Below the pieces are notes generated by a model. The model ran no database searches and had not been told where the DNA came from. It worked only from the letters and a program-made list of their open reading frames with translations. Below are positions 20,033-29,108 of a stretch of 64,000 nucleotides of DNA, piece after piece. This DNA is from Vreelandella olivaria. GTDB taxonomy: Bacteria > Pseudomonadota > Gammaproteobacteria > Pseudomonadales > Halomonadaceae. The position numbers and the translations under genes were made by a program. How positions within the stretch are numbered: position 1 is the stretch's first letter; each line of letters starts with the position of its first letter. The stretch covers positions 62,001 to 126,000 of the forward strand of contig NZ_JALPZO010000155.1 of the NCBI RefSeq assembly GCF_023507745.1. Direction: 5' to 3'.

Positions 20033-20604
20033 TGGTTAAACGGGTTAAAAGGCGCATCTGGCTGGCGGGGTTAGTGGTTACACTGGGCGCGATGCTGGTG
20101 TGGATTGACCCACGCGGCCCACAGGACAGCACGCCAGACCCAGAGGCTCAGGCTCAGGAACCGGGGCATGTGCTGGAGAACGCTGAAATCACTCTGTTCG
20201 GAGAAACAGGAACCATCCAGCAATCGCTGCAGACACCCTATTTAGTCCATACACCGCAAAGCGCTTTGACGGAAGCAACCTCACCCAGAGCGACGCTGTT
20301 CGATAATGAACAACGTCGTTGGTTAGCCACTGCCGACTCCGGCACGCTTAATACCGATACTCTGGCGCTGACACTATCAGGCTCTGCAAGACTGCTTGCC
20401 CCAGATGAAGGCTGGCAGTTAGATACAGAGTTATTACAATATAACGGTGTCACACGCCACGCATGGAGCGAAGTACCGGTAGAGCTGCAACAGCCGCCAC
20501 AACACATCAGCGCTTCACGCATGGATGTATGGTTAGACGACAGCCAGGTCCGCTTAACAGATAATGTGCGCGGCTCGCACCCACCCGCCACACAAACCCC
20601 TTAG
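20032..20604 (+). CDS. lptC: LPS export bitopic membrane protein LptC
   Basis: A 190-residue inner-membrane protein with one N-terminal helix (about residues 9-26) and a periplasmic jellyroll that receives lipopolysaccharide from LptB2FG and hands it to LptA. The sequence is typically divergent; the identification uses the single-helix layout, the ITLFGETG-type strand and its location between kdsC and lptA. Start ATG overlaps the kdsC stop by one base. Confidence 0.9.
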   Translation: MVKRVKRRIWLAGLVVTLGAMLVWIDPRGPQDSTPDPEAQAQEPGHVLENAEITLFGETGTIQQSLQTPYLVHTPQSALTEATSPRATLFDNEQRRWLATADSGTLNTDTLALTLSGSARLLAPDEGWQLDTELLQYNGVTRHAWSEVPVELQQPPQHISASRMDVWLDDSQVRLTDNVRGSHPPATQTP

Positions 20605-20612
20605 GAGTCGCC

Positions 20613-21104
20613 ATGAAAGTACTTATCCGCACCGCGCTTTTTGCTCTGGCGGTGCCGCTCTCAGCGGCTGCCCAAACCAGTCAGCTCCCCGTAGAGGTCG
20701 AGGCTGACCGTCTCGATCTTGACCAGCGGGCAGGTACTGCTGTGTATACAGGCAATGTCGATATACGCCAGGGCAATATGCAGCTGCGTGGCGAGCGTGT
20801 CGAAATCCAACGCAACGATGCCGGCGAACTCTCACGAGCCACCGCGACCGGTGAGCGCGCCTACCTGCGTAACCAGCTGGAAGGCGAAGATGTTCCCATG
20901 GAAGGCTGGGCACGGCGTATTGTTTATCATGTCACCGAGCGCCGCGTTGAGCTCATTGATCAGGCGGAACTTATCCAGAAGGGAGATCGCTTCCAGGGAG
21001 GGCGCCTGGAGTACTTCATTGACCAAGAGGTCGTGCAGGCCCGCTCTGACGTTAGTGGCAGCGAGCCACAGCGAATTCGCATGACTCTCCAGCCGGCCCA
21101 ATAG
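20613..21104 (+). CDS. lptA: LPS transport periplasmic bridge protein LptA
   Basis: A 163-residue periplasmic protein that polymerises into the bridge carrying lipopolysaccharide to the outer membrane. It has a Sec signal (cleavage after SAAA, near residue 20) and the OstA/LptA N-terminal domain with [19 protein letters not shown] and [20 protein letters not shown]. An AGGAG site precedes the ATG and overlaps the end of lptC, eight bases upstream. lptB follows. Confidence 0.95.
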   Translation: MKVLIRTALFALAVPLSAAAQTSQLPVEVEADRLDLDQRAGTAVYTGNVDIRQGNMQLRGERVEIQRNDAGELSRATATGERAYLRNQLEGEDVPMEGWARRIVYHVTERRVELIDQAELIQKGDRFQGGRLEYFIDQEVVQARSDVSGSEPQRIRMTLQPAQ

Positions 21105-21115
21105 GGAGTTCATTT

Positions 21116-21883
21116 GTGGCGACAACCAACACCATGGCAACCCCCGAATCAACGCCAGTAAAGACACTTTACGCCCACCACCTGGCCAAAAGCTACAAAC
21201 GCCGCCGAGTGGTTAAGGATATTAATTTAGAAATTGCCCAGGGTAGCGTTGTTGGACTGCTCGGGCCCAACGGCGCCGGCAAAACCACCTCGTTCTATAT
21301 GATTGTAGGCCTGGTAAAATCCGATGCTGGTAAGGTTGGCATTGATGAACTGGACCTAACCCGCGCTCCCATGCATGAGCGTGCTATGGCTGGCATTGGC
21401 TATCTGCCCCAGGAAGCCTCTATTTTCCGCAAGCTATCGGTGGCCGATAACATTATGGCCATCCTGGAAACCCGCAAGGAGCTTGACCGTAGCGCCCGTG
21501 AGCAGCGTTTGGAGGCGCTACTTGAAGATTTTCATATTACCCATATCCGCGACAATCTGGGCATGAGCCTGTCCGGTGGCGAGCGCAGACGAGTTGAAAT
21601 TGCCCGGTCACTGGCCACAGAACCTGCCTTTATCCTGCTCGACGAGCCTTTTGCAGGTGTAGATCCTATCTCTGTAGGAGAGATAAAAACCATCATTAGA
21701 GCGCTCAAACAGCGCCATATTGGCGTCCTGATCACAGATCATAATGTTCGTGAAACACTGGATATTTGCGATATTGCCTATATTGTTGGCGATGGTCATA
21801 TCATCGCCAGCGGTGCCCCCCAATCGATACTCGACAACCAAAAGGTTCGCGAAGTTTATCTTGGGGCTGATTTCCGCCTGTAA
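21116..21883 (+). CDS. lptB: LPS export ABC transporter ATPase LptB
   Basis: The cytoplasmic ATPase that powers lipopolysaccharide extraction by LptB2FG. Walker A is GPNGAGKTT, the signature is [15 protein letters not shown], Walker B is [12 protein letters not shown], and the switch His is in [11 protein letters not shown]. The start is GTG at 21116 with AGGGA eight bases upstream; the first 13 residues are extra relative to E. coli LptB. It is followed about 100 bases later by rpoN, with a separate promoter between. Confidence 0.96.
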   Translation: MATTNTMATPESTPVKTLYAHHLAKSYKRRRVVKDINLEIAQGSVVGLLGPNGAGKTTSFYMIVGLVKSDAGKVGIDELDLTRAPMHERAMAGIGYLPQEASIFRKLSVADNIMAILETRKELDRSAREQRLEALLEDFHITHIRDNLGMSLSGGERRRVEIARSLATEPAFILLDEPFAGVDPISVGEIKTIIRALKQRHIGVLITDHNVRETLDICDIAYIVGDGHIIASGAPQSILDNQKVREVYLGADFRL

Positions 21884-21912
21884 ACAGGCACCTGCAGCAA
21901 AATTACTTTTAG

Positions 21913-21928
21913 TGGCATACTTATTGCA
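21913..21928 (+). promoter_or_regulatory. Sigma-54 type (-24/-12) promoter upstream of rpoN
   Basis: TGGCA at 21913-21917 and TTGCA at 21924-21928 have the exact sigma-54 spacing: GG at 21914-21915 and GC at 21926-21927, 12 bases apart. Transcription would begin near 21939, 50 bases before rpoN. It suggests that RpoN holoenzyme binds its own promoter region. Confidence 0.65.
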
Positions 21929-21988
21929 CTTGCACCGAGCCATAACTCGCACTAGGGTGGAGCTTTCCGATTAACGAGTGGTTCTCAG

Positions 21989-23407
21989 ATGGTCATGAAA
22001 GCTTCTCTCCAACTGCGTATCGGTACCCAGCTGACCATGACACCTCAGCTGCAGCAGGCGATTGCACTGCTACAGCTGTCCACACTGGACCTCCGTCAAG
22101 AAATCCAGCAGGCGTTAGATGCAAACCCGATGCTGGAACAGGAAGATGAGTTCGGTGAACAGACGGTCAGTGAGACACCAGAAGTGGAATGGGCTGAAAG
22201 TATTCCCACAGAGCTTTCTGTTGATAGCGACTGGTCAGACACCTACCAGGACATGGGTAGTGCAGGCGGCAGCAGCAGCGAAGGCCCGGATTTTGAGCGT
22301 CAGGCGGCTGGCCAAAGCCTGCATGGTCACCTGCTTTGGCAGTTGGCAATGACCGACTTCTCCTTGCGCGAGCATACGATTGCCGAAAGCCTGATCGATG
22401 CTCTCGATGCCAACGGTTACCTCACACAGCCACTGAATGACATTCGTGAAGGGCTAAAATCCCAAGACCTGGAAGGCCTGAGCCAGCGCGAAGTCGAGAA
22501 TACCTTACTGCGCTTACAACAGTTTGAGCCAACGGGCGTCTTTGCCCGGGATTTGCGGGAGTGCCTAATGTTACAACTGGCCTCGCTACCCGAAGACACA
22601 CCGCTCCTGGTGCCTGCAAAACGACTGGTTCGTCAATTTCTTGAGGCGCTAGGCAAAGATGATATACGGCTCCTGAAACGGCGTTTAAGCCTGGATGAAG
22701 AGCAACTGGGCGATGTTATACGTTTAATTCGCAGCCTTGACCCACGCCCAGGTAGCGCTTACGGCGTTACCGATGAGAGCTATATCACCCCGGACCTGGT
22801 AGTACGCCACGATAACGAAGGCTGGCACCTCGAATTAAACCCAGAGGCTCTGCCACGCCTGCGCATCCAGCCCGACTATGCCAGCTTAATCAAACGGGCA
22901 GACAAGAGTCAGGACAACCAGTTTTTGAAAGAGCATTTGCAGGAAGCCCGCTGGCTAATCAAGAGCCTTTCAAGTCGCAATGATACACTTCTACGGGTGG
23001 GCCGCGAGATCATCGCCCGCCAAATCGGCTTTTTGGAGCATGGCGAGGAGGCCATGAAACCACTGATTCTGGCGGATATTGCCGAAGCTGTTGAGATGCA
23101 TGAGTCCACCATTTCCAGGGTCACCACCCAGAAATATATCCATACCCCCCGCGGAGTTTTCGAACTCAAATACTTTTTTTCCAGCCAGGTTAGCGGGCAG
23201 GATGGCAGCGACAGTCACTCAAGCACTGCAATACGCGCACGACTAAAAAAACTTATTCAGGAAGAGCCTCCGGGCAAGCCCCTCTCAGACAGCCGTCTGG
23301 TTACTCTGCTGGAAGCAGGCGGTATTATGGTTGCCAGACGTACGGTGGCGAAATATCGCGAGTCGATGGGTATTCCGTCCTCGAGTGAGCGGCGCCGTTT
23401 GCGCTAG
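21989..23407 (+). CDS. rpoN: RNA polymerase sigma-54 factor RpoN
   Basis: A 472-residue alternative sigma factor for -24/-12 promoters, dependent on AAA+ activators. Region I is Gln/Leu-rich (QLTMTPQLQQAIALLQLS), an acidic region II follows (about 48-100), then the core-binding domain, and the C-terminal RpoN box ARRTVAKYRE lies near residue 450. An in-frame ATG two codons later gives the N-terminus most common in the family (MKASLQLRIGTQL), so the true start may be 21995. The order lptB-rpoN-hpf-ptsN-rapZ-ptsO is conserved. Confidence 0.97.
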   Translation: MVMKASLQLRIGTQLTMTPQLQQAIALLQLSTLDLRQEIQQALDANPMLEQEDEFGEQTVSETPEVEWAESIPTELSVDSDWSDTYQDMGSAGGSSSEGPDFERQAAGQSLHGHLLWQLAMTDFSLREHTIAESLIDALDANGYLTQPLNDIREGLKSQDLEGLSQREVENTLLRLQQFEPTGVFARDLRECLMLQLASLPEDTPLLVPAKRLVRQFLEALGKDDIRLLKRRLSLDEEQLGDVIRLIRSLDPRPGSAYGVTDESYITPDLVVRHDNEGWHLELNPEALPRLRIQPDYASLIKRADKSQDNQFLKEHLQEARWLIKSLSSRNDTLLRVGREIIARQIGFLEHGEEAMKPLILADIAEAVEMHESTISRVTTQKYIHTPRGVFELKYFFSSQVSGQDGSDSHSSTAIRARLKKLIQEEPPGKPLSDSRLVTLLEAGGIMVARRTVAKYRESMGIPSSSERRRLR

Positions 23408-23493
23408 TTAAACGGAAACTCTGCACTAAGGCTTTGCAAGCGCGCAAAAAGGGTTACAATCGAAGTACAGTCCGACGGATAAGGAGCACGTCA

Positions 23494-23802
23494 ATGCAAG
23501 TAAATATCACTGGTCATCACGTAGAACTGACTGACGCCTTGCGTGACTATGTTAACGAAAAACTGGAACGCGTTGAGCGCCACTATGACAACATTACAAC
23601 AGTCCAAGTGACCTTATCTGTTGAAAAGGAGCGCCAGCAGGCTGCCTGTACGCTGCATGCGGCAGGTGCCGACTTACACGCCGAAGCATTAGATAGTGAT
23701 ATGTACGCCGCCATTGATGCACTGGCAGACAAAATTGATCGTCAACTCGTTAAACACAAGGAAAAAGCACAAGCCCGCGCCCAAGGCGCTGGCGTGCGTT
23801 AA
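23494..23802 (+). CDS. hpf: Ribosome hibernation promoting factor, short form
   Basis: A 102-residue protein of the HPF/YfiA family that binds the decoding centre and, with RMF, helps form inactive 100S ribosomes in stationary phase. MQVNITGHHVELTDALRDYV is the family start. Length shows it is the short type without the C-terminal dimerisation domain. AAGGAG lies seven bases before the ATG. It follows rpoN by 86 bases. Confidence 0.95.
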   Translation: MQVNITGHHVELTDALRDYVNEKLERVERHYDNITTVQVTLSVEKERQQAACTLHAAGADLHAEALDSDMYAAIDALADKIDRQLVKHKEKAQARAQGAGVR

Positions 23803-23806
23803 TTCA

Positions 23807-24277
23807 ATGACGTTGGAAACCATCCTCCCCCCGGAACGCGTGCTCTATGACGTTCCCGGGGGCAGCAAAAAGCGGGTGCTGGAATTCTTCAGCACCTTTA
23901 TTGCCCAAAACACACCCAGCCTGGATAGCCAGGAAGTGTTCAATCGTTTGATTGGTCGTGAACGCCTGGGGAGCACAGGGATCGGCAACGGTGTTGCCAT
24001 TCCCCATGCCAGAAGTCCCCACTGCAGCTCACCGATTGCCGGCTTTTTAAAGCTTGCAGAGCCAGTCGACTTCGATGCGATTGATGGCGACCCTGTGGAT
24101 TTGGTGTTTGTCTTGCTGGTGCCGGAAGAGGCTGATGACACTCACTTAGCGTTACTGGGTCAAGTCGCTACCATTATGAACGATGCAGACACACGGCAGC
24201 GGCTGCGTAAAAGCGGTAGCCAGCGCGAACTTCTTGACCTTATTACATCCAAAATCCGGGAGCAGTCGGCACAGTAA
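23807..24277 (+). CDS. ptsN: Nitrogen PTS EIIA component PtsN
   Basis: EIIA-Ntr, the output protein of the nitrogen phosphotransferase system, which regulates potassium transport and other targets according to its phosphorylation. The active-site His is H67 in GNGVAIPHAR. The 156-residue protein has the family pattern ERLGSTGIGNG and FVLLVPEEA. It starts only four bases after the hpf stop, so translation is probably coupled. Partners present nearby are NPr (25337) and RapZ. Confidence 0.96.
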   Translation: MTLETILPPERVLYDVPGGSKKRVLEFFSTFIAQNTPSLDSQEVFNRLIGRERLGSTGIGNGVAIPHARSPHCSSPIAGFLKLAEPVDFDAIDGDPVDLVFVLLVPEEADDTHLALLGQVATIMNDADTRQRLRKSGSQRELLDLITSKIREQSAQ

Positions 24278-24354
24278 GCATTGTCCACACGACTTAGCCA
24301 CTGCTTGTGCTGCGCGTCATCCTTACTTATCCCTGACAGGCCAAGAGAGTCTTT

Positions 24355-25272
24355 ATGCAACTGGTGATCATTAGCGGCCGTTCTGGATCCGGTAAATCTA
24401 TCGCCTTACAAGCGTTGGAAGATCTTGGCTACTATGCCATCGACAACCTGCCAGCCATGTTGCTCGGCTCTCTGGTGGATGAGCTGCGCGAGCAGGGAGA
24501 GCGCACCCATCTAGCAGTAAGTATTGATGCGAGAAACCTGCCAACCGCACTTGAGCGGCTGCCCGCTCTTTTGGAAGAGCTCAAACAGCGGCAAATCCGC
24601 TTCCAGGTTATCTACCTGACCACCGATGCACGGATTCTCTTAGAGCGTTATTCGGCCACGCGCCGCCGCCATCCACTCACCCGCGATAGCGACATGACGC
24701 TTGAAGAAGCGATCAACAAAGAAGAGGAGACACTACTTGAGATACGTGACCTTGCCGACCTGATGATCGACACGTCACGTTTGTCGGCGCATGACCTGCG
24801 ACGCAGAATTGCCGACCAGGTTGCTCACCAGCACAGAGGTCAGCTAACCCTTACCTTTGAGTCGTTTGGTTATAAACGTGGCGTTCCCATGGATGCCGAC
24901 ATCGTATTTGATATGCGCTGCCTGCCCAACCCCTACTGGGACCCCACGCTGCGTCAATACACGGGGCGAGACGCCAACATTGTCGCCTTTCTCAGTGGCT
25001 ACCCGATCGTAGAAACCATGAGTAACGATATTCACCAATGGCTGGAGAAATGGCTTCCAGCCTACCAAAACAGCCAGCGAAGCTACATGACCGTTGCCAT
25101 TGGTTGTACCGGAGGACAGCATCGCTCTGTTTATATGGTCGAACAGCTGGCACAAAAACTTGTAAAACACACCGGGGAAGTTCAGTTACGACACCGTGAA
25201 CTGGGGATTCAATACACCCTAAGCGAGCAACAGGCGCAACCACTAGCCTCGGTTTCGGTCAAATCCGATTAG
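24355..25272 (+). CDS. rapZ: RNase adapter protein RapZ
   Basis: A 305-residue nucleotide-binding protein. In enterics RapZ senses glucosamine-6-phosphate and delivers the sRNA GlmZ to RNase E; outside enterics the role is less certain. The Walker A is GRSGSGKS (residues 8-15), a Walker B-like segment is in the middle, and the C-terminal domain contains FLSGYPIVETM-type and IGCTGGQHRSVYMVE motifs. It lies between ptsN and ptsO, the usual place. Confidence 0.95.
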   Translation: MQLVIISGRSGSGKSIALQALEDLGYYAIDNLPAMLLGSLVDELREQGERTHLAVSIDARNLPTALERLPALLEELKQRQIRFQVIYLTTDARILLERYSATRRRHPLTRDSDMTLEEAINKEEETLLEIRDLADLMIDTSRLSAHDLRRRIADQVAHQHRGQLTLTFESFGYKRGVPMDADIVFDMRCLPNPYWDPTLRQYTGRDANIVAFLSGYPIVETMSNDIHQWLEKWLPAYQNSQRSYMTVAIGCTGGQHRSVYMVEQLAQKLVKHTGEVQLRHRELGIQYTLSEQQAQPLASVSVKSD

Positions 25273-25336
25273 CTTTTTAGCGCTTTGCACATTAATACCT
25301 ATCATTAACGACACCACTCGGCAAAAAGGAACCAGG

Positions 25337-25606
25337 GTGCCAGAAAGAACCTTAACTCTTACCAATCAGCGCGGCCTGCATGCGCGTGCAGCCACTAAAC
25401 TGGTCAAATGTGGTCAACAATTTGCAGCCAACATTTACGTATATAAACAGCAAAAAATGGCAGATGCTGCCAATATCATGTCACTACTGATGCTGGCGGC
25501 CCCTTGCGGTACTGAACTACGCGTAATAGCCGAAGGTGATGACGCCGAACAGGCCCTGGACGCAATACAGGCACTGTTCGACGCGCGATTTGATGAAGAC
25601 CAGTAG
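25337..25606 (+). CDS. ptsO: Nitrogen PTS phosphocarrier NPr
   Basis: An 89-residue HPr-like carrier that passes phosphate from EI-Ntr to PtsN. The phosphorylated His is H15 in QRGLHARAA. The serine region MSLLML matches HPr/NPr. The start is GTG at 25337, with AAAGGA upstream. It ends the rightward kds-lpt-rpoN-pts run; the gene for EI-Ntr (ptsP) is not in the window. It faces pmbA tail to tail. Confidence 0.94.
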   Translation: MPERTLTLTNQRGLHARAATKLVKCGQQFAANIYVYKQQKMADAANIMSLLMLAAPCGTELRVIAEGDDAEQALDAIQALFDARFDEDQ

Positions 25607-25689
25607 CAGGGAAACCAGGATTGACTGGACGGGGTTCCAGTAGCCAATGAATAGTAATTTGACCACTAGACCCCATCCATCTGGATTCC

Positions 25690-27030
25690 TTAGCTACCCG
25701 CCACCGTCATGGCATCCATCAGCCAACTACCCGTATGTATACTCCCCCGGGTATCAACGTCATCACCAATACCAACCACCCCTGAGAACATAGCAGTCAA
25801 ATTACCCGCGATGGTGAACTCCTCAATAGGATATTGCACCTCACCGTGCTCAACCCAGAACCCTGCGGCACCTCTTGAATAATCGCCGGTGACACCATTC
25901 ACCCCCTGCCCCATTAGTTCGGTGACCCATACTCCCCGCCCCATCTCCTTCAACAGCCTATCGCGGCTTTTATGAGGAGCTACCAGGCGGATATTCCGTG
26001 CGCCCCCCGCATTGCCCGTGGTTTGCATACCTAAGCGGCGAGCGCTGTAGGAGGAGAGCATATAGCTGGCTATTTTGCCCTGATCAATAAAGCGGTTATT
26101 GCGTGTCTGTACGCCTTCACTGTCAAAGGGAGAGCTTGCAGTTGCCCCCACCTCCATAGGCCGCTCCTCCAAGCTAAACCAGTCGGGAAACAGCGGCGTC
26201 CCTAACCGGTCACATAGAAAAGATGCCTGGCGATAAAGGGCCCCGCCTGCCAGCGCCCCCATCAGATGCCCAATTAACCCACTGGCAAGCGTCGGGTCAA
26301 ACAACACCGGGAATGTACCTGTAGGTGGCCGCTTTGCACCCAGGCGCCTTAGGGTACGCGCAGCCGCCTCACGCCCCACACTCGCCGGATCCCTTAGCAT
26401 TTTGGGGTCACGGGCCGAGGTATAATCGTAGTCCCGCTGCATACCATTGTCGTCCTGAGCAATCAGCATGCAGGAGAGTGAGTGGCTGCTACCCTTTTGA
26501 GTGCCCAGAAAGCCATGGCTATTAGCATAGACACGCACCCCCTCACCGCTGGAGAGCGACGCCCCCTCAGATTGATGGATACCTGCCACGTCACGACCTG
26601 CCTGTTCACAGGTCAGCGCAAGCTCAATAGCTTCATCGGTTGTCAATGACCATGGATAGTGAACTTTCAGGTCTGGCAGATGCGTTGCCATCAGCTCAGC
26701 ATCCGCAAGCCCGGCAGCTGGGTCTTCACCGGTATAGCGGGCAATCGCCAGCGCTTTTTCCACAGATGCTTTAATGGAGGCACTGCTGGCATCGGTTGAG
26801 GAAGCACTGCCTTTACGCTGCCCAACATAAACGGTAATGGCAATCCCTTGATCCCGGGACAGCTCAACGGTTTCCACTTCACCTAAACGCACGCTTATAC
26901 CAACACCCTGGTCAACGCTGGCGCCTACTTCAGCGGCATCAGCCCCCAGTTGCTTTGCCAGTGCCAGCGCTTCTTCTGCTCGCGCTGTTAGCAGCGACTG
27001 CTGTGACGTAGCATCAAATGCCTGTGCCAT
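25690..27030 (-). CDS. pmbA: Metalloprotease PmbA (TldE)
   Basis: A 446-residue member of the TldD/PmbA family. In E. coli TldD and TldE form a heterodimeric protease that matures microcin B17, degrades CcdA and cleaves unfolded peptides; TldE lacks the metal site. No HExxxH motif is seen here, as expected. The ATG at 27030 has GGAG a few bases upstream; the open frame extends to 27384 but that region overlaps darP. It is divergent from darP, with tldD just beyond. Confidence 0.94.
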   Translation of the reverse strand: MAQAFDATSQQSLLTARAEEALALAKQLGADAAEVGASVDQGVGISVRLGEVETVELSRDQGIAITVYVGQRKGSASSTDASSASIKASVEKALAIARYTGEDPAAGLADAELMATHLPDLKVHYPWSLTTDEAIELALTCEQAGRDVAGIHQSEGASLSSGEGVRVYANSHGFLGTQKGSSHSLSCMLIAQDDNGMQRDYDYTSARDPKMLRDPASVGREAAARTLRRLGAKRPPTGTFPVLFDPTLASGLIGHLMGALAGGALYRQASFLCDRLGTPLFPDWFSLEERPMEVGATASSPFDSEGVQTRNNRFIDQGKIASYMLSSYSARRLGMQTTGNAGGARNIRLVAPHKSRDRLLKEMGRGVWVTELMGQGVNGVTGDYSRGAAGFWVEHGEVQYPIEEFTIAGNLTAMFSGVVGIGDDVDTRGSIHTGSWLMDAMTVAGS

Positions 27031-27124
27031 ATGGTCTCCTTTTCGCCTGAATCGCGTTGGCGAATCAATGTTGTTGTCGCAACTGATATAATGCTGCAAA
27101 CGAAACTGATCAGTGAGTTCTAAT

Positions 27125-27646
27125 ATGCCCAAGCAACGCCCCGAGCCTGTCGATAGTGATGAACAGGAAGAACGCCCAAGTAAATCGCAGCTCAAGCGAG
27201 AAATGCATGCGCTACAAGCGCTTGGCGAAACCCTAATCGCCATGAAGCCGGCTGAGCTAGCCCGTTTTCCGCTTTCCGACGACATGCTGCGCGCCATTGA
27301 AGAGACGTCCCGCATCCGCTCCCATGAAGGGCGCCGCCGCCATATGCAATATGTCGGCAAGCTTATTCGCAAAGAGGACCTCACGGCTATTCAAGGGGTA
27401 TTCGATGCCATCGAGCAGGAGAAAGAGCAGCGCGACCATGCCTTTCACCGGCTGGAAAAATGGCGTGACCGCTTAATCGACGAAGGCGATGCTGCGGTTG
27501 ACCTGTTTATGGCGGAATACTCCGACGGCGACCGCCAGACGCTGCGCCAACTAGTACGCAATGCACGTAAGGAGCGCGAACAGGGTAAGCCGCCTATCAG
27601 CTCGCGTAAGCTATTTAAACACTTACGCGATACCCTGGCCCTATAA
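27125..27646 (+). CDS. darP: DarP (YjgA) ribosome-associated large-subunit assembly protein
   Basis: A 173-residue, highly charged helical protein of the YjgA/UPF0307 family, named DarP for its dual role in late 50S assembly in E. coli. Characteristic segments are SKSQLKREMHALQALGE and EGRRRHMQYVGKLIR. An in-frame GTG at 27113 is also possible; I prefer the ATG at 27125. It is alone on this strand between pmbA and tldD, and ends seven bases before the tldD stop codon. Confidence 0.93.
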   Translation: MPKQRPEPVDSDEQEERPSKSQLKREMHALQALGETLIAMKPAELARFPLSDDMLRAIEETSRIRSHEGRRRHMQYVGKLIRKEDLTAIQGVFDAIEQEKEQRDHAFHRLEKWRDRLIDEGDAAVDLFMAEYSDGDRQTLRQLVRNARKEREQGKPPISSRKLFKHLRDTLAL

Positions 27647-27653
27647 ATAAGGG

Positions 27654-29108
27654 TTAGGACGACTGGGTGCCCCCTACGGTCAGCTCATCCAGCTTTAAGG
27701 TGGGCTGGCCTACTCCCACGGGCACACCCTGCCCCTCCTTACCACACACGCCTATCCCAGTATCCATCTCCATGTCATGGCCAATCATGGAAACACGTCC
27801 CATCGCTTCAGGACCGTTACCGATCAACGTGGCACCTTTAACGGGCGCGGTAATGCAACCATCCTCAATGAGGTATGCTTCACTGGCAGAGAACACAAAT
27901 TTTCCTGAGGTAATATCCACCTGCCCTCCACCAAAACTGGCCGCATAGATACCCCGCTTAACACTTTTAATAATATCCGCCGGTTCATCCTGACCAGCCA
28001 GCATGACCGTATTGGTCATCCTCGGCATCGGCAGGTGTGCAAACGACTCCCGCCGCGCATTGCCCGTAGGGGTCATGTTCATCAGGCGCGCATTGAGTTT
28101 GTCCTGCATATAGCCAGTAAGAATGCCATCTTCAATTAACAGCGTATTCTGGCCTGGCGTTCCTTCATCATCGACACTTAACGAGCCCCGGCAATCCAGA
28201 AGGGTGGCATCATCCACTACCGTAACGCCTTTAGCGGCCACCCGCTGCCCCATACGCCCGGCAAAAGCGGAACTGCCTTTTCGGTTAAAATCCCCCTCAA
28301 GGCCATGGCCTACCGCTTCGTGAAGAAGGATGCCTGGCCAACCGGCCCCCAGCACTACCGGCATCTGGCCGGCAGGGGCATCTATCGCTTCCAAATTCAC
28401 CAGCGCTTGGCGCACGGCTTCTTTTGCATACCACTCAGCAACATGCTCATCACGCAACCTGGACATGGAGTAACGACCGCCACCGCCTGCGCTGCCGCGC
28501 TCTCTACGCCCGTTTTTGACCGCGATAACACTGACGTTAAAACGCACCAAGGGACGAATATCTGCCGCGAGGGTTCCATCACTTGCACGCACTAATACGA
28601 CTTCATAGGTGCCTGACAAAGAAGCACTGACCTGGCTAATACTGGGATCAGCCGTCCGGGCTACGCGATCCGCCTCTTTCAGCATGGCCACTTTTTCTTC
28701 GGCGGTTAACCCTGCCAACGGATCAAGCCCGGCATAGAAGGGCGGCGCAGCGATAACCCGTACCGCCTGCCCCGTTAGTTGTTTGCCGCTGCGCACAATC
28801 CCCGCAGCTGTACGACCAGTATCGACCAGTGCATCTGCGCTAATCTGATTGGAATAAGCAAAACCGGTTTTTTCACCGGCAAGCGAACGAACTCCCACGC
28901 CCCCATCAATGTTATAGCTGGCCTCTTTCACTTCACCATCTTCCAGTACCCACCCCTCTTGCCAGGTACGTTGAAAATAGAGGTCCGCATAATCAATGCC
29001 AGCCCCCATCGCGTAACCCAACCCAACATCAAGCGCGTCAAGGTCAAGCTCACCAGGCGTTAATAAAATGGAAACAGCAGTATCTAAATCGCTCTTATGT
29101 GCGGTCAT
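27654..29108 (-). CDS. tldD: Metalloprotease TldD
   Basis: The catalytic partner of PmbA/TldE. The zinc motif HEAVGH (H263, E264, H268) is intact, and the family segments [19 protein letters not shown] and [20 protein letters not shown] are present. Full length at 484 residues. Its ATG overlaps the yhdP stop by one base (TAATG), placing it last in mreBCD-maf-rng-yhdP-tldD, the same order as E. coli. Confidence 0.96.
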   Translation of the reverse strand: MTAHKSDLDTAVSILLTPGELDLDALDVGLGYAMGAGIDYADLYFQRTWQEGWVLEDGEVKEASYNIDGGVGVRSLAGEKTGFAYSNQISADALVDTGRTAAGIVRSGKQLTGQAVRVIAAPPFYAGLDPLAGLTAEEKVAMLKEADRVARTADPSISQVSASLSGTYEVVLVRASDGTLAADIRPLVRFNVSVIAVKNGRRERGSAGGGGRYSMSRLRDEHVAEWYAKEAVRQALVNLEAIDAPAGQMPVVLGAGWPGILLHEAVGHGLEGDFNRKGSSAFAGRMGQRVAAKGVTVVDDATLLDCRGSLSVDDEGTPGQNTLLIEDGILTGYMQDKLNARLMNMTPTGNARRESFAHLPMPRMTNTVMLAGQDEPADIIKSVKRGIYAASFGGGQVDITSGKFVFSASEAYLIEDGCITAPVKGATLIGNGPEAMGRVSMIGHDMEMDTGIGVCGKEGQGVPVGVGQPTLKLDELTVGGTQSS

